Part shown: positions 9,392 to 18,672 of the stretch, piece after piece
Position numbering within the stretch: the first letter of the stretch is position 1
Layout of the letters: every line of letters begins with the position of its first letter
Source: Melioribacteraceae bacterium
GTDB lineage: Bacteria > Bacteroidota > Ignavibacteria > Ignavibacteriales > Melioribacteraceae
Direction of reading: 5' to 3'
Assembly (NCBI GenBank): GCA_016342755.1
Contig: JAEINS010000016.1
Coordinates: forward strand, 41,155-105,154
Length of the DNA: 64,000 bases
Translations under genes and position numbers: made by a program
Notes under the pieces: model-generated
Databases searched by the model: none
What the model was told of the DNA's origin: nothing
The model's input: the letters and a program-made list of their open reading frames with translations, nothing else

Positions 9392-10165
9392 ATTTCCCTC
9401 TATTATCAAATCTCTCATAGTCATAAATTTCATATCATTGTTTTTTACAAATTTACAAATCGCTTCAAGAACATGAATACTGACTGTCTGTTTAGGAAGA
9501 TTTTGTTCATCAGAAATTCTATGAGCGTAGAAAATAACTATCAAATTATTTACTCTTGCATACTCCAACAACTTCAAAAGATATTCTTCGTAGTTGCCAT
9601 AACTATTATCAATTCCTAATCCAAAAACAATTCTAGAACCATTGGCATAATTTTTTTGTTCCGGAGCGTCTGTCTTCCCGTAAGTTGTTGCCCTAATTAT
9701 ATTAAAATGATCTAATAAAACTTCGTCAGTATCTTTTGTTCTTGCTCCGCCAGGATAGGCAAATGAGTTTATTTTTAATCCATTCTTTTCTAAAATTTCT
9801 ATTGATGGTAATATATCCGTTTGAATATATTCATCAAGTTTATCTGCCTGTGAATATTCTTTTGCCTTTTTGTGATTCAAACCATGAGAACCAACCTCGT
9901 GCCCTTTTGACTGTAATAGGCGTAATTTTTCAAAATCTTCTTCAGATAATGTATTTAGATTGGAAATAAAAAATGTCGCTTTCCAGTCATATTTCTGCAA
10001 CCCTAAATCCGCGTTATACCAATCACTAATAAAATAATCATCAAAAGTTATTACTACTCCGCCTCCATTAACTTCCTTAATTGTCTTCTCACAAGAAAGT
10101 AACAGAGTAATTGAAAAAATGATGCCAATTACTTTTAGGAGTCCATTATTTAGTATTTTAATCAT
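9389..10165 (-). CDS. Polysaccharide deacetylase (NodB) family lipoprotein
   Basis: The protein has a lipoprotein signal ending in the lipobox LLLSC, then a NodB/CE4 domain. Motif 1 is TFDDYF (metal and catalytic Asp), motif 2 is SHGLNH (metal-binding His pair) and motif 3 is FAYPGGARTKDT. CE4 enzymes remove N- or O-acetyl groups from peptidoglycan, chitin-like or exopolysaccharide chains using a divalent metal. Anchoring in an envelope membrane is predicted. A GTG precedes the ATG at 10163-10165; the ATG is preferred. It converges on serS. Confidence 0.88.
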   Translation of the reverse strand: MIKILNNGLLKVIGIIFSITLLLSCEKTIKEVNGGGVVITFDDYFISDWYNADLGLQKYDWKATFFISNLNTLSEEDFEKLRLLQSKGHEVGSHGLNHKKAKEYSQADKLDEYIQTDILPSIEILEKNGLKINSFAYPGGARTKDTDEVLLDHFNIIRATTYGKTDAPEQKNYANGSRIVFGLGIDNSYGNYEEYLLKLLEYARVNNLIVIFYAHRISDEQNLPKQTVSIHVLEAICKFVKNNDMKFMTMRDLIIEGN

Positions 10166-10168
10166 CAC

Positions 10169-10509
10169 AATTCATTGAAATGTATGTGGAGAGACAAAGT
10201 TTGTTTCATGTTAATAATTTACTTTCGATAATTATTGTTAAACATTATTTTTATTTACTAGATGCCTTAGAAGACATAAACTCTTTTAATAAATTATATA
10301 TTTGAAAAAACAAATACTTTGGAAGAAAACATTGAATTATTAACTCTGGGAACTAATTAAAATTCATCTAAAGTATTCCTTTTGCATTTAATTGGGTCTT
10401 TTTCTTAGTTGCCCAAAATCACAAAAACTTAGATACTAAATCTTTTCCACCATTTTTAAACAGATAGTTTGTATTTTTAGACTTCAAAAAAATTGTAGAT
10501 ATTATACCT
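10169..10509. other. Gene-free divergent spacer before the ABC exporter pair
   Basis: This AT-rich stretch lies between the start of the deacetylase gene and the first ABC half-transporter. It holds no convincing ORF or RNA gene. A small inverted repeat TATTTG-N6-CAAATA sits at 10299-10316. Promoters for both divergent genes must lie here, but I cannot pick one confidently. Confidence 0.5.
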
Positions 10510-12258
10510 ATGAAAACACTGTCAGAACTGAATAAGTACTTTATTAAATACAAGAATAAACTTGCCCTCGGAATTTTGTTTATAATCATATCCGATGTTT
10601 CGCAGGTAATTATTCCATTCTTCTTAAAAGAAGCAATAGACTCATTTAAAGAAAACATTACAATTGAAAGCATTGTTAAGTATGCTTTATTTATTGTTGT
10701 AGCTGCTGTTATTAGCGGTATTTTTAGGTTCTTTATTCGTGAAACTATTATAGTTGTTTCCAGAGAAATTGAGTATGACCTGAGACAGGATTTCTGGACC
10801 CATATTCAAAAATTGTCTTACCGGTTTTTTCAGAATACTACGACCGGAAATATTATGGCTCATGCTACTAATGATATTGCGGCAGTACGTATGTATGTTG
10901 GACCGGCAGTTATGTATTCTGTTGACACATTTATAAAATCAATAATTGTAATAACAATTTTAATATCTATAAATCCGCTGCTCACATTCTATACGCTTAT
11001 TCCACTGCCATTTATGTCGGTTGCTGTTTATTATATAAGTAAAAAACTTCATAAAAAATTCACAAAGATTCAGGAAAGGTTTTCTGACTTAACAACAAAG
11101 GCTCAGGAAAGTTTTTCAGGTATTCGTGTTGTTAAATCGTATGTTCGTGAAAAACGCGAGATTTATGAATTTACAAATTTGAGTGATCTTTATTTCACAA
11201 GTATGATGGATAAAGTAAAACTCCAGGCTTTTTTTATGCCGATTATCTTTTTTATTACCGGACTCTCGGTAATTGTTATAATTCTATTCGGCGGCAGAAT
11301 GGTTATTGATAAGGAATTAACAATAGGTGAAATTGCCGCATTTGTTGCCTACATAGGAATGCTTACCTGGCCGATGATAGCTTTTGGATGGGTAATGAAC
11401 CTAATTCAGCAGGCTTCGGCAAGTATGAAGCGGCTAAAAAAAATGCAGTCGGAGAAAAGTGAAATTAGTGATACTGAAATAACTGATTATTCTATAAATG
11501 ACATTAGCGGAAAAATTGAATTTAAGAATGTTAGTTTTAAATATAAAGAAGACCTTCCGGAAGTATTATCAAATATAAACTTGAAAGTTAACAATGGTGA
11601 AACTTTAGCTATAGTAGGGCATACAGGTGTTGGGAAAACTTCTTTTGTTAATCTGATTCCCCGTTTATATGATACCGTATTAGGCGATATATTAATTGAT
11701 GATAAACCGATTAAAGAAATCCCATTAAATATTCTTAGAAAAAACATTGGTATTGTTCCTCAGGAAGCGTTTTTATTTTCAGATACAATTGAAAATAATA
11801 TCCTTTATGGAGCTGATATTAAAGATGATAATCTTCTAAAAGAAGTATCAAAAATTTCTCTTCTTGATAAAGATGTTGAATCATTTCCTAATAAATATAA
11901 TACAATTTTGGGTGAGCGCGGAATTACTTTATCTGGCGGACAAAAACAAAGAACAAGTCTGGCACGTGCTTTGGCAATTGATCCTAAAATATTAATTCTT
12001 GATGATTCGTTCTCTGCTATCGATACAAAAACCGAAGAAGAAATTCTTATCAATCTTAAAGCGTTTATGAAAAACAGAACCAGTATTATTATAAGTCATA
12101 GAATATCGACTGTTAAAGATTCTGATAAAATTATTGTACTTGATGACGGCAAAATTACGGAGGAAGGTACACACGATGAACTGGTGGCTAAAAAAGGAAT
12201 CTATGCCGATATTCATTTTAAACAACTGCTTGAAGATGAACTTAAACAAATTAATTAA
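10510..12258 (+). CDS. ABC exporter half-transporter, first subunit (degenerate Walker B)
   Basis: This type IV (MsbA/MdlA-like) exporter subunit of 582 residues has six transmembrane helices in the first 310 residues and a C-terminal ATPase domain. Walker A is GHTGVGKTS (about 370-378), the Q-loop is VPQEAF, the signature is LSGGQKQR and the H-loop is IISHRIS. Walker B reads ILILDDSF: the catalytic glutamate is replaced by aspartate (about residue 499), as in the degenerate site of heterodimeric exporters such as TM287/288. Its partner follows 22 bases downstream. Substrate is unknown; lipid or drug export is typical. Confidence 0.93.
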   Translation: MKTLSELNKYFIKYKNKLALGILFIIISDVSQVIIPFFLKEAIDSFKENITIESIVKYALFIVVAAVISGIFRFFIRETIIVVSREIEYDLRQDFWTHIQKLSYRFFQNTTTGNIMAHATNDIAAVRMYVGPAVMYSVDTFIKSIIVITILISINPLLTFYTLIPLPFMSVAVYYISKKLHKKFTKIQERFSDLTTKAQESFSGIRVVKSYVREKREIYEFTNLSDLYFTSMMDKVKLQAFFMPIIFFITGLSVIVIILFGGRMVIDKELTIGEIAAFVAYIGMLTWPMIAFGWVMNLIQQASASMKRLKKMQSEKSEISDTEITDYSINDISGKIEFKNVSFKYKEDLPEVLSNINLKVNNGETLAIVGHTGVGKTSFVNLIPRLYDTVLGDILIDDKPIKEIPLNILRKNIGIVPQEAFLFSDTIENNILYGADIKDDNLLKEVSKISLLDKDVESFPNKYNTILGERGITLSGGQKQRTSLARALAIDPKILILDDSFSAIDTKTEEEILINLKAFMKNRTSIIISHRISTVKDSDKIIVLDDGKITEEGTHDELVAKKGIYADIHFKQLLEDELKQIN

Positions 12259-12280
12259 ACATACTTATTAAGGAATTTTA

Positions 12281-14056
12281 ATGATTCATAATCATGATGA
12301 TATAGTTGGTAAAGCTTACGATTCTACTTTAATGAAACGCCTGCTGGGTTATATAAAGCCTTATAAGAAATATGTAGTACTTTCTATCTTATTAAACCTT
12401 ATTGTTGCCGGACTTGGACCGTTAAGACCTTATTTAACAAAGCTTGCTATTGATGATAATATAGAAGTGGGAAATTACGACGGATTACTAACCATAGCGG
12501 TATTACTTGTTATATCATTGGTTTTACAATCTGCCATTCAATACTTTCTTACCTACTTTACACAATATATGGGTCAGAAAATTATTTACGATTTACGCAA
12601 AAAAGTATTTACACATGTACATAAATTATCACTTAAATATTTTGATAAAACTCCTATCGGAAGATTAGTAACAAATGCTACAAATGATATTGAATCTCTT
12701 GATCAGATGTTCTCATCAGGGATTGTGATGATATTCAGTGATATTTTTATAATAATCTGGATACTCTTTTTCATGTTTTTTATGTCTTGGGATTTATCAC
12801 TTGTTACTTTATCGGTATTGCCATTTTTAATTTATGGTACATTCCTATTCAGAAAAAAAGTTCGCGAAGCTTACCGCAGAGTAAGAAAACATTTATCCAG
12901 GCTTAATTCATATATGCAGGAACATGTTTCGGGAATAAGTATTGTGCAAATATTCTCGAAAGAAAAGGAAGAGGAAAAACGGTTTTCTGAAATAAATAAT
13001 GATCATAAGAAAGCAAACATTGATTCAATTTTCTACTATGCAATATTTTATCCTAGTGTAGAACTGATCAGTTCAGTTGCGGTAGCTTTAATTATCTGGT
13101 ACGGAGGAAGAGGAATATTAGAAGGTGTTGTAACAACCGGCGATCTGATTGCGTTTATATTATTCACCGAAATGTTCTTTAGACCAATCCGGGATTTATC
13201 GGAAAAATATAATATTCTTCAAACAGCAATGGCTTCATCAGAAAGAATTTTTGGATTACTTGATAATAATACATTTATAGAGAACCCGGAAAATCCTGAA
13301 GAGTTAGAAAATGTTAAAGGTGGAATTGAATTTAAAAATGTAAATTTTGCATACAATGAAGAAAATTATGTTTTAAAAAATATTTCTTTCAAAATTGAAC
13401 CGGGTGAAACTGTAGCTATAGTTGGCGCTACCGGAGCCGGTAAAACTACTATTATTAATACATTCACCAGATTCTATGATATTAATAGCGGTGAAATATT
13501 ATTGGACGGGAAAAATATTCGTAACCTTAGAAAAGAAGATTTAAGAAAATATATTTCAGTTGTATTGCAGGATGTTCAGTTATTTTCGGGTACTATCAAA
13601 TCTAATATTGATTTGAACTCTTCTAAAATTTCACAAGAACAGGTTATAGAAGCGGCTAAAACAGTTGGGGCAAATAGTTTTATAGAAAATCTTCCAAACA
13701 AATATGATGAGATTGTAAAGGAAAAAGGTGCAACTTTAAGTGTAGGACAAAAACAATTAATTTCTTTTGCGCGCGCTTTGGCTTATAACCCTAAAATCTT
13801 GATACTTGATGAAGCCACTTCCAGTATTGATACAGAAACCGAAATGCTAATTCAGAAAGCTATTGAGAAACTATTAGTGGGCAGAACCTCTATTGTTATT
13901 GCTCATAGATTATCTACAATTCAAAATGCCGATAAAATAATTGTAATGCACAAAGGTGAAATTAGAGAGATTGGAAATCATCAGCAATTGCTTGCTAAAA
14001 AAGGTATCTATTATAAATTGTATCAGCTGCAGTACAAAGATCAGGAAGTAGCTTAA
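12281..14056 (+). CDS. ABC exporter half-transporter, second subunit (degenerate signature)
   Basis: This 591-residue exporter subunit has an N-terminal six-helix membrane domain and a C-terminal ATPase domain with Walker A GATGAGKTT, Q-loop VLQDVQLF, canonical Walker B ILILDEAT and H-loop VIAHRLS. The signature motif is LSVGQ instead of LSGGQ. In a head-to-tail dimer this altered signature faces the Asp-containing Walker B of the first subunit, giving one weak and one competent ATP site. An AAGGAA Shine-Dalgarno precedes the ATG. The two genes almost certainly form one operon and one transporter. Confidence 0.93.
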   Translation: MIHNHDDIVGKAYDSTLMKRLLGYIKPYKKYVVLSILLNLIVAGLGPLRPYLTKLAIDDNIEVGNYDGLLTIAVLLVISLVLQSAIQYFLTYFTQYMGQKIIYDLRKKVFTHVHKLSLKYFDKTPIGRLVTNATNDIESLDQMFSSGIVMIFSDIFIIIWILFFMFFMSWDLSLVTLSVLPFLIYGTFLFRKKVREAYRRVRKHLSRLNSYMQEHVSGISIVQIFSKEKEEEKRFSEINNDHKKANIDSIFYYAIFYPSVELISSVAVALIIWYGGRGILEGVVTTGDLIAFILFTEMFFRPIRDLSEKYNILQTAMASSERIFGLLDNNTFIENPENPEELENVKGGIEFKNVNFAYNEENYVLKNISFKIEPGETVAIVGATGAGKTTIINTFTRFYDINSGEILLDGKNIRNLRKEDLRKYISVVLQDVQLFSGTIKSNIDLNSSKISQEQVIEAAKTVGANSFIENLPNKYDEIVKEKGATLSVGQKQLISFARALAYNPKILILDEATSSIDTETEMLIQKAIEKLLVGRTSIVIAHRLSTIQNADKIIVMHKGEIREIGNHQQLLAKKGIYYKLYQLQYKDQEVA

Positions 14057-14089
14057 AAATAATGGAGTCTGTTTAAGTGTAAAACTTAA

Positions 14090-14731
14090 CTATGTTATTC
14101 CATGTTTCTTTTTATAATCGAGCCAGTTTCTTTTTAGATCTATAAAGGCTTCCAGATTAGGCTGAATTAAAAACGGATTAGTTTTACGTTCTTTATCAAT
14201 TGTTGATTCTGCATCCGCTCCATAATTATGTCCCGGAAAAACTCTGGTTTCTTTAGGCAGCCTTAATAACTTTTTATGTAAAGAATGATATTCATCATGA
14301 GCCTGATCGGCCAGATCAGTTCCGCCAACTTTACCCACAAACAAAGTATCGCCTGTAAATACAGCATCACCAATATAAATACAAATGGAGTCCTGAGTAT
14401 GTCCGGGAGTGTGAATGATTTTTACAGTCAATTCACCTAATTCAATTTCATAATCATCAATTAACGGTGAGTCAGTTCTTGGATCTTTATCACAAAATCC
14501 TAATGGTTTTATTCCTGTAAATCTTTCAATTCTAACATTCCCTTCGGTATGATCGAAATGTCTGTGAGTATTAAAAATGTATTTTATCTCAATCTCATTT
14601 TCAACAGCATAATCGTAAATTTTTTTTGGTGAATATGACGGATCAATTACAATTCCCTTTTTTGTTTTATCACAAGCGGCCAGATATCCAAAATTTCTAT
14701 CGCCCCCGGTTAAAAATTGCTTAACAATCAC
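14090..14731 (-). CDS. MBL-fold metallohydrolase (glyoxalase II / persulfide dioxygenase-like)
   Basis: The protein carries the metallo-beta-lactamase fold motifs NTHRHFDH (HxHxDH metal site), TPGHTQDS, FTGDTLF and a C-terminal FPGHNYG. At about 213 residues it is the short form seen in glyoxalase II-like hydrolases and ETHE1-type persulfide dioxygenases, and the two cannot be separated by eye. The start is placed at the GTG at 14729-14731 because GGAGG lies 5 bases upstream; an upstream TTG at 14749 would swallow that Shine-Dalgarno. It stands alone, convergent with the ABC pair. Confidence 0.88.
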   Translation of the reverse strand: MIVKQFLTGGDRNFGYLAACDKTKKGIVIDPSYSPKKIYDYAVENEIEIKYIFNTHRHFDHTEGNVRIERFTGIKPLGFCDKDPRTDSPLIDDYEIELGELTVKIIHTPGHTQDSICIYIGDAVFTGDTLFVGKVGGTDLADQAHDEYHSLHKKLLRLPKETRVFPGHNYGADAESTIDKERKTNPFLIQPNLEAFIDLKRNWLDYKKKHGIT

Positions 14732-14849
14732 ATTTTCCTCCAAAATCAAAATTCGTTATTCTATGGTTACTAATAATTTTTGAAGATACATTTTTAAGAA
14801 ATGAGATACAACAAAACAAATTTAGTTCTATCTATTATAAGGTCAGTTT

Positions 14850-14889
14850 AAAAAAGGCGGATGACATCTCCTTAAAAAGATGCCATCCG
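14850..14889 (-). terminator. Terminator of the thioredoxin-like gene
   Basis: The arms CGGATGACATCT (14858-14869) and AGATGCCATCCG (14878-14889) pair with one mismatch. On the minus strand the hairpin is followed by CCTTTTTT, right after the stop of the thioredoxin-like gene. Confidence 0.75.
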
Positions 14890-14895
14890 TAAAAT

Positions 14896-15354
14896 TTATT
14901 TTTTTACAAATGATTCGATGTGCTTAACATATTCAGCCGGAGTCATATCCTGATATCCGGTTCGCCCGACTTCCTTTCCAGTTTTATCAAGCAATAAGAC
15001 AGTCGGGAATCCTCTTACTCCATATTTAGCGGCTAATTCATTATTCGCTTTTTTTAGTTCGGCTGGCTGTACAGTTTTTCTTGGAAAATCTAATTTAAGA
15101 AGAACTAAATTTTCGTTCGCATATTTAATAAATTCTTTTTTTGATAAAATATTTTCATCAAGTCTTATACACCAAATACACCAGTCCGAGCCTGTAAAAT
15201 CGACTAAAATTGGTAATCCTTTTTTATGCGCAACTTCTTTAGCTTTATTATAATCGGTTAACCAATTTAATTCACCTGTTCCTGCCGAAACTTGTGAAAC
15301 AACAAATAACACAGCTAAAGCCGTTAGTAGAATTTTTGATTTGATTTTTTTCAT
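14896..15354 (-). CDS. Exported thioredoxin-fold protein with CIWC active site
   Basis: The first 24 residues are a signal peptide ending near VSAG. The mature part is a thioredoxin fold of the Thioredoxin_7/DsbD-gamma type: VDFTGSDWCIWCIRLDE carries the redox CxxC pair, and YGVRGFPTVLLLD holds the conserved cis-Pro loop. Such proteins reduce or isomerise disulfides in the periplasm. An AAAGGAG Shine-Dalgarno supports the start. It is divergent from a second thioredoxin-fold protein with CHWC, which suggests a shared envelope-thiol role (inference). Confidence 0.9.
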   Translation of the reverse strand: MKKIKSKILLTALAVLFVVSQVSAGTGELNWLTDYNKAKEVAHKKGLPILVDFTGSDWCIWCIRLDENILSKKEFIKYANENLVLLKLDFPRKTVQPAELKKANNELAAKYGVRGFPTVLLLDKTGKEVGRTGYQDMTPAEYVKHIESFVKK

Positions 15355-15459
15355 TTTGTTCTCCTTTATATTTTTAATAGACTTTTATTATCATTAAAAA
15401 GTTAGATGCTAAATATATAATTTAGTTGCACAAAATTTATAACAATTTATAAAAGAATA

Positions 15460-17607
15460 ATGTCTATTAATTTACAATTACCAAATAAAATTATGACTAA
15501 TCCACAACTCTTCTCTTTGAATAGGACTTCTACTCTTATTTTGTTATTTTTGTTCCTGGTAAATATAACTTATCCTCAGAAAGTGAGAAGCAATATGGCA
15601 AGTAAAAATCATCTTAAAAACGAAACAAGTCCTTATTTATTGCAGCATGTTTATAATCCGGTTGATTGGCATCCATGGAATGATTCTATTCTGGATCTGG
15701 CTGAAAAAGAAAATAAACTTGTAATAATAAGTATTGGTTACGCTGCATGCCATTGGTGCCATGTAATGGAACATGAATCATTTGAGGATAATGAAGTTGC
15801 AGAATTAATGAATGAACATTTTATATCAATTAAAGTTGATAGAGAAGAACGCCCCGATATTGATCAGATATATATGACTGCCGCTCAGTTATTAACCGGG
15901 CGCGGCGGATGGCCGTTAAATATTATTGCTTTACCAGACGGCAGACCTATTTATGCCGGCACATATTTTCCTAAAGCAAAGTGGATGTCTCTACTTTCAC
16001 AAATAGTTGATCTCAAAAAAAGCTCATATAATAAGTTAGCGGAACAGGCAGCCAATTTAACAAATGGTGTTGCAATGTCTGAGTTTATAAACGATGTACA
16101 GACTCCCGGAGAATTTACTACTGAAACATTAGATGAAATATTTGAGAACATAATTTCTACAATTGATTTTACTGATGGCGGATTTGACCGGGCTCCAAAA
16201 TTTCCGCTTCCAATTGCGCATAAGTTTTTACTTAACTATTACTATAAAACCAAGAATCCAAGGGCTTTAGAAGCAGTAACCATAACACTTAACAAAATGG
16301 CCGGCGGCGGTATTTACGATCAGCTTGGCGGCGGATTTGCAAGATACTCTGTTGATGATAAATGGTTCGCTCCTCATTTTGAAAAAATGTTATATGATAA
16401 TGGACAGTTGTTAAGTTTGTATGCAAGTGCATATCAGATTAATAAAAATGAAAAATATAAATCGGTTATTGCAGAAACTATCGATTTTACTTTGCGCGAG
16501 CTTACTTCAGAAGAAGGTGGATTTTATTCTTCTTTAGACGCGGATAGCGAAGGTATAGAAGGCAAATTTTACGTTTGGAAAAGTGACGGGTTAAAAAAAC
16601 TTCTTGGAAATGATTACGAAATATTTTCCGCTTTCTATAACATTAAAGAATCCGGCAATTGGGAAGACGGAACTAATATTTTTTATAACACAGACACAAT
16701 TAAAGAATTGGCAAAAACTATAAGCCTCAGTGAAAGTAAGATTTCTGAATCTTTATCAAGATCAAAACAAATTCTTTTTAAGGAGCGGAGTAAAAGAATA
16801 AGACCGGGCCTGGACGATAAAATTTTGACTTCGTGGAATGCTTTAATGTTAAAGGGAATTACAGATGCCTACAGAGTTTTTAATAAAAAAGAGTATTTAG
16901 ACATTGCATTAACAAATGCTAATTTTTTGAAAGAGAATGTAATTACTAAGGATTTTAAACTTTTCAGAAATTATAAAAACGGGAAATCTACTATAAATGC
17001 TTTTCTGGATGATTACTCTATATTGATAGAAGCGTTTATAAATCTTTACCAGGCTACGTTTGATGAGGTATGGCTGAACATTTCTAAATCACTTGCAGAT
17101 TATGTAATTCAACATTTCTATAATAGCGAAAATGGAATGTTCTTTTATACTTCAGATTTGGATAAAAAACTTATCGCAAGAAAATTTGAACTTACGGACA
17201 ACGTTATTGCCTCTTCAAATTCTGTTATGGCTAATAATCTTTTTATTCTTGGTAAATATTTTAGCGAAGAGAAATACATTAATAAATCGCGGCGAATGCT
17301 TAATAATATATTGCCCAATGTTATAAAAGGCGGAGCTTTTTATGCTAACTGGGCTAATCTCTTCTTTTTATTTACATCTGAAATAAATGAAGTTGCTATT
17401 CTGGGAGAAAACGAAAAAATATTTTTAAATGAATTTGATCATCATTTTCTTCCAAATACAATTTTTGCCGGAGGTAATAAAGAAGGCAGTATTCCATTAT
17501 TGAAAAACAGATTAGTTGATGGCGAAACTAATATTTATGTCTGCAAAGATAAAGTCTGTAAACTTCCGGTTAAATCTGTGCAGGAAGCTCTTAAGCAGAT
17601 TGAATAA
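15460..17607 (+). CDS. DUF255 thioredoxin-domain protein (YyaL/SPATA20 family)
   Basis: The family core begins with HLKNETSPYLLQHVYNPVDW, followed by the thioredoxin-like motif GYAACHWCHVM and the segment KVDREERPDID. The C-terminal two thirds form an (alpha/alpha)6-barrel-like region with GGGFDRAPKFP-type and HFEKMLYDN motifs. Unlike most cytosolic members, the N-terminus here adds about 45 residues with a hydrophobic stretch (LILLFLFLVNITYP) that resembles a signal peptide, so the protein may be exported. An alternative ATG lies at residue 12. The family is conserved, but its biochemical role is unknown. Confidence 0.92.
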   Translation: MSINLQLPNKIMTNPQLFSLNRTSTLILLFLFLVNITYPQKVRSNMASKNHLKNETSPYLLQHVYNPVDWHPWNDSILDLAEKENKLVIISIGYAACHWCHVMEHESFEDNEVAELMNEHFISIKVDREERPDIDQIYMTAAQLLTGRGGWPLNIIALPDGRPIYAGTYFPKAKWMSLLSQIVDLKKSSYNKLAEQAANLTNGVAMSEFINDVQTPGEFTTETLDEIFENIISTIDFTDGGFDRAPKFPLPIAHKFLLNYYYKTKNPRALEAVTITLNKMAGGGIYDQLGGGFARYSVDDKWFAPHFEKMLYDNGQLLSLYASAYQINKNEKYKSVIAETIDFTLRELTSEEGGFYSSLDADSEGIEGKFYVWKSDGLKKLLGNDYEIFSAFYNIKESGNWEDGTNIFYNTDTIKELAKTISLSESKISESLSRSKQILFKERSKRIRPGLDDKILTSWNALMLKGITDAYRVFNKKEYLDIALTNANFLKENVITKDFKLFRNYKNGKSTINAFLDDYSILIEAFINLYQATFDEVWLNISKSLADYVIQHFYNSENGMFFYTSDLDKKLIARKFELTDNVIASSNSVMANNLFILGKYFSEEKYINKSRRMLNNILPNVIKGGAFYANWANLFFLFTSEINEVAILGENEKIFLNEFDHHFLPNTIFAGGNKEGSIPLLKNRLVDGETNIYVCKDKVCKLPVKSVQEALKQIE

Positions 17608-17609
17608 GT

Positions 17610-17942
17610 TTACCAGTCTACTATTACAAGTCTGAGTATAAAGCTATAAAAATAAAATGCCCCCAATGGAACATACACCATTATAGGTAACAAATTAGAA
17701 TTGTTCATCATAAACAACAATGATAACAGCGGTAATCCAACAATAATTGCAAAGAAAATTATCCAGCCGAATCGTTCTTCATCCCAGAAATATTGGAGTA
17801 AAGATTATAGCAGCTAATACAGTTAATATGAATGTAAATCCAAAACCATGATGCAGAAAAATAGTGCTGTTGTTGATAATTCATAATTAAGCCATTGCCG
17901 CAGCCTTTGGATAGCATAATTCTTATTGATTTCTATTTCCAT
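17610..17942 (-). pseudogene. Frameshifted small membrane-protein gene
   Basis: Read on the minus strand from ATG 17940-17942, the frame encodes MEIEINKNYAIQRLRQWLNY and then stops early. Shifting at a T5 run restores FFLHHGFGFTFILTVLAAII, and shifting back at a T3 run restores WDEERFGWIIFFAIIVGL through to a TAA at 17610-17612. The two shifts cancel, giving a 110-residue protein with about three membrane helices. GAGGGAATT upstream offers a Shine-Dalgarno. Either two real indels have killed the gene or the sequence has two homopolymer errors. I do not recognise the family. Confidence 0.65.
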
Positions 17943-17986
17943 AATTCCCTCTTAAAATCACCCAGATTGTTGGCTGCGTATATTAA

Positions 17987-18017
17987 GTAGAATCAGACTG
18001 GTTAAATCTGATTCTAC
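17987..18017 (-). terminator. Hairpin terminator after the DUF2911 gene
   Basis: A perfect 10 bp stem GTAGAATCAG (17987-17996) and CTGATTCTAC (18008-18017) with an 11-base loop lies just after the DUF2911 stop. The following T run on the minus strand is short (TTAATAT). Confidence 0.6.
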
Positions 18018-18024
18018 AATTTAA

Positions 18025-18603
18025 TTATTCGCTTACTTCTATATTAAACGGTATTTTAATTTTTTCCCAATGTAAATATGCGGTTGCCGATGTACCCGCT
18101 AATTTTTCAAAACCATATTGCAGCCATTCTTGATGATCGGCATTTTGCGGATTAACATTAATCCTGAGCGCATCATTTTCCGCATCGTATAAATAACTTC
18201 CCCAGATGTCATTTTTATTACTGAAAATGATAGTCCATTCTTTTTCAGACGGAATCATGTAAACTCCATACTTGCCCGCGTTAAGTTTTTCCCCTTCTAC
18301 TATTACATTTTTCGAAAACTCAATTGTTGTGTTTTCATTAGCACCGGCACGCCAGGGAAACGGATTATTTTTAGAATATTTATTTCCCGGAGCCATTCCG
18401 TATGGAACAAGGTCGCCCCAAATTTTTCGCCCTTTAACACCAGGACGGCTATAAACAATAGTGATATCCGTATCAACGCCAATTGTCTGCGAAACACCGG
18501 CTTTCAAACTTAACCTGACTTTATTGTTTTGAGCCTGCAAAGATTCGCTAAACAGCAAAGCAAGTACTAATAGTAAATATATTGGTAAAACTGTTTTTCT
18601 CAT
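18025..18603 (-). CDS. DUF2911 family exported protein
   Basis: The protein begins with a signal peptide (MRKTVLPIYLLLVLALLFSESLQAQ). The mature domain shows the DUF2911 hallmarks: ITIVYSRPGVKGRKIWG, LVPYGMAPGNKYSKNNPFPWRAGANENTT split by short loops, and AGKYGVYMIPSEKEWTIIFS. DUF2911 proteins are widespread in Bacteroidota and have no known biochemical role; they are predicted periplasmic. The ATG at 18603 is chosen because GGAGAA precedes it, rather than the in-frame ATG at 18618. Confidence 0.9.
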   Translation of the reverse strand: MRKTVLPIYLLLVLALLFSESLQAQNNKVRLSLKAGVSQTIGVDTDITIVYSRPGVKGRKIWGDLVPYGMAPGNKYSKNNPFPWRAGANENTTIEFSKNVIVEGEKLNAGKYGVYMIPSEKEWTIIFSNKNDIWGSYLYDAENDALRINVNPQNADHQEWLQYGFEKLAGTSATAYLHWEKIKIPFNIEVSE

Positions 18604-18672
18604 TTTTTCTCCTAACATGGATTTTTTGACACGATTATTAAAATACGAACAGTTGATAAAATGTACAAATAT

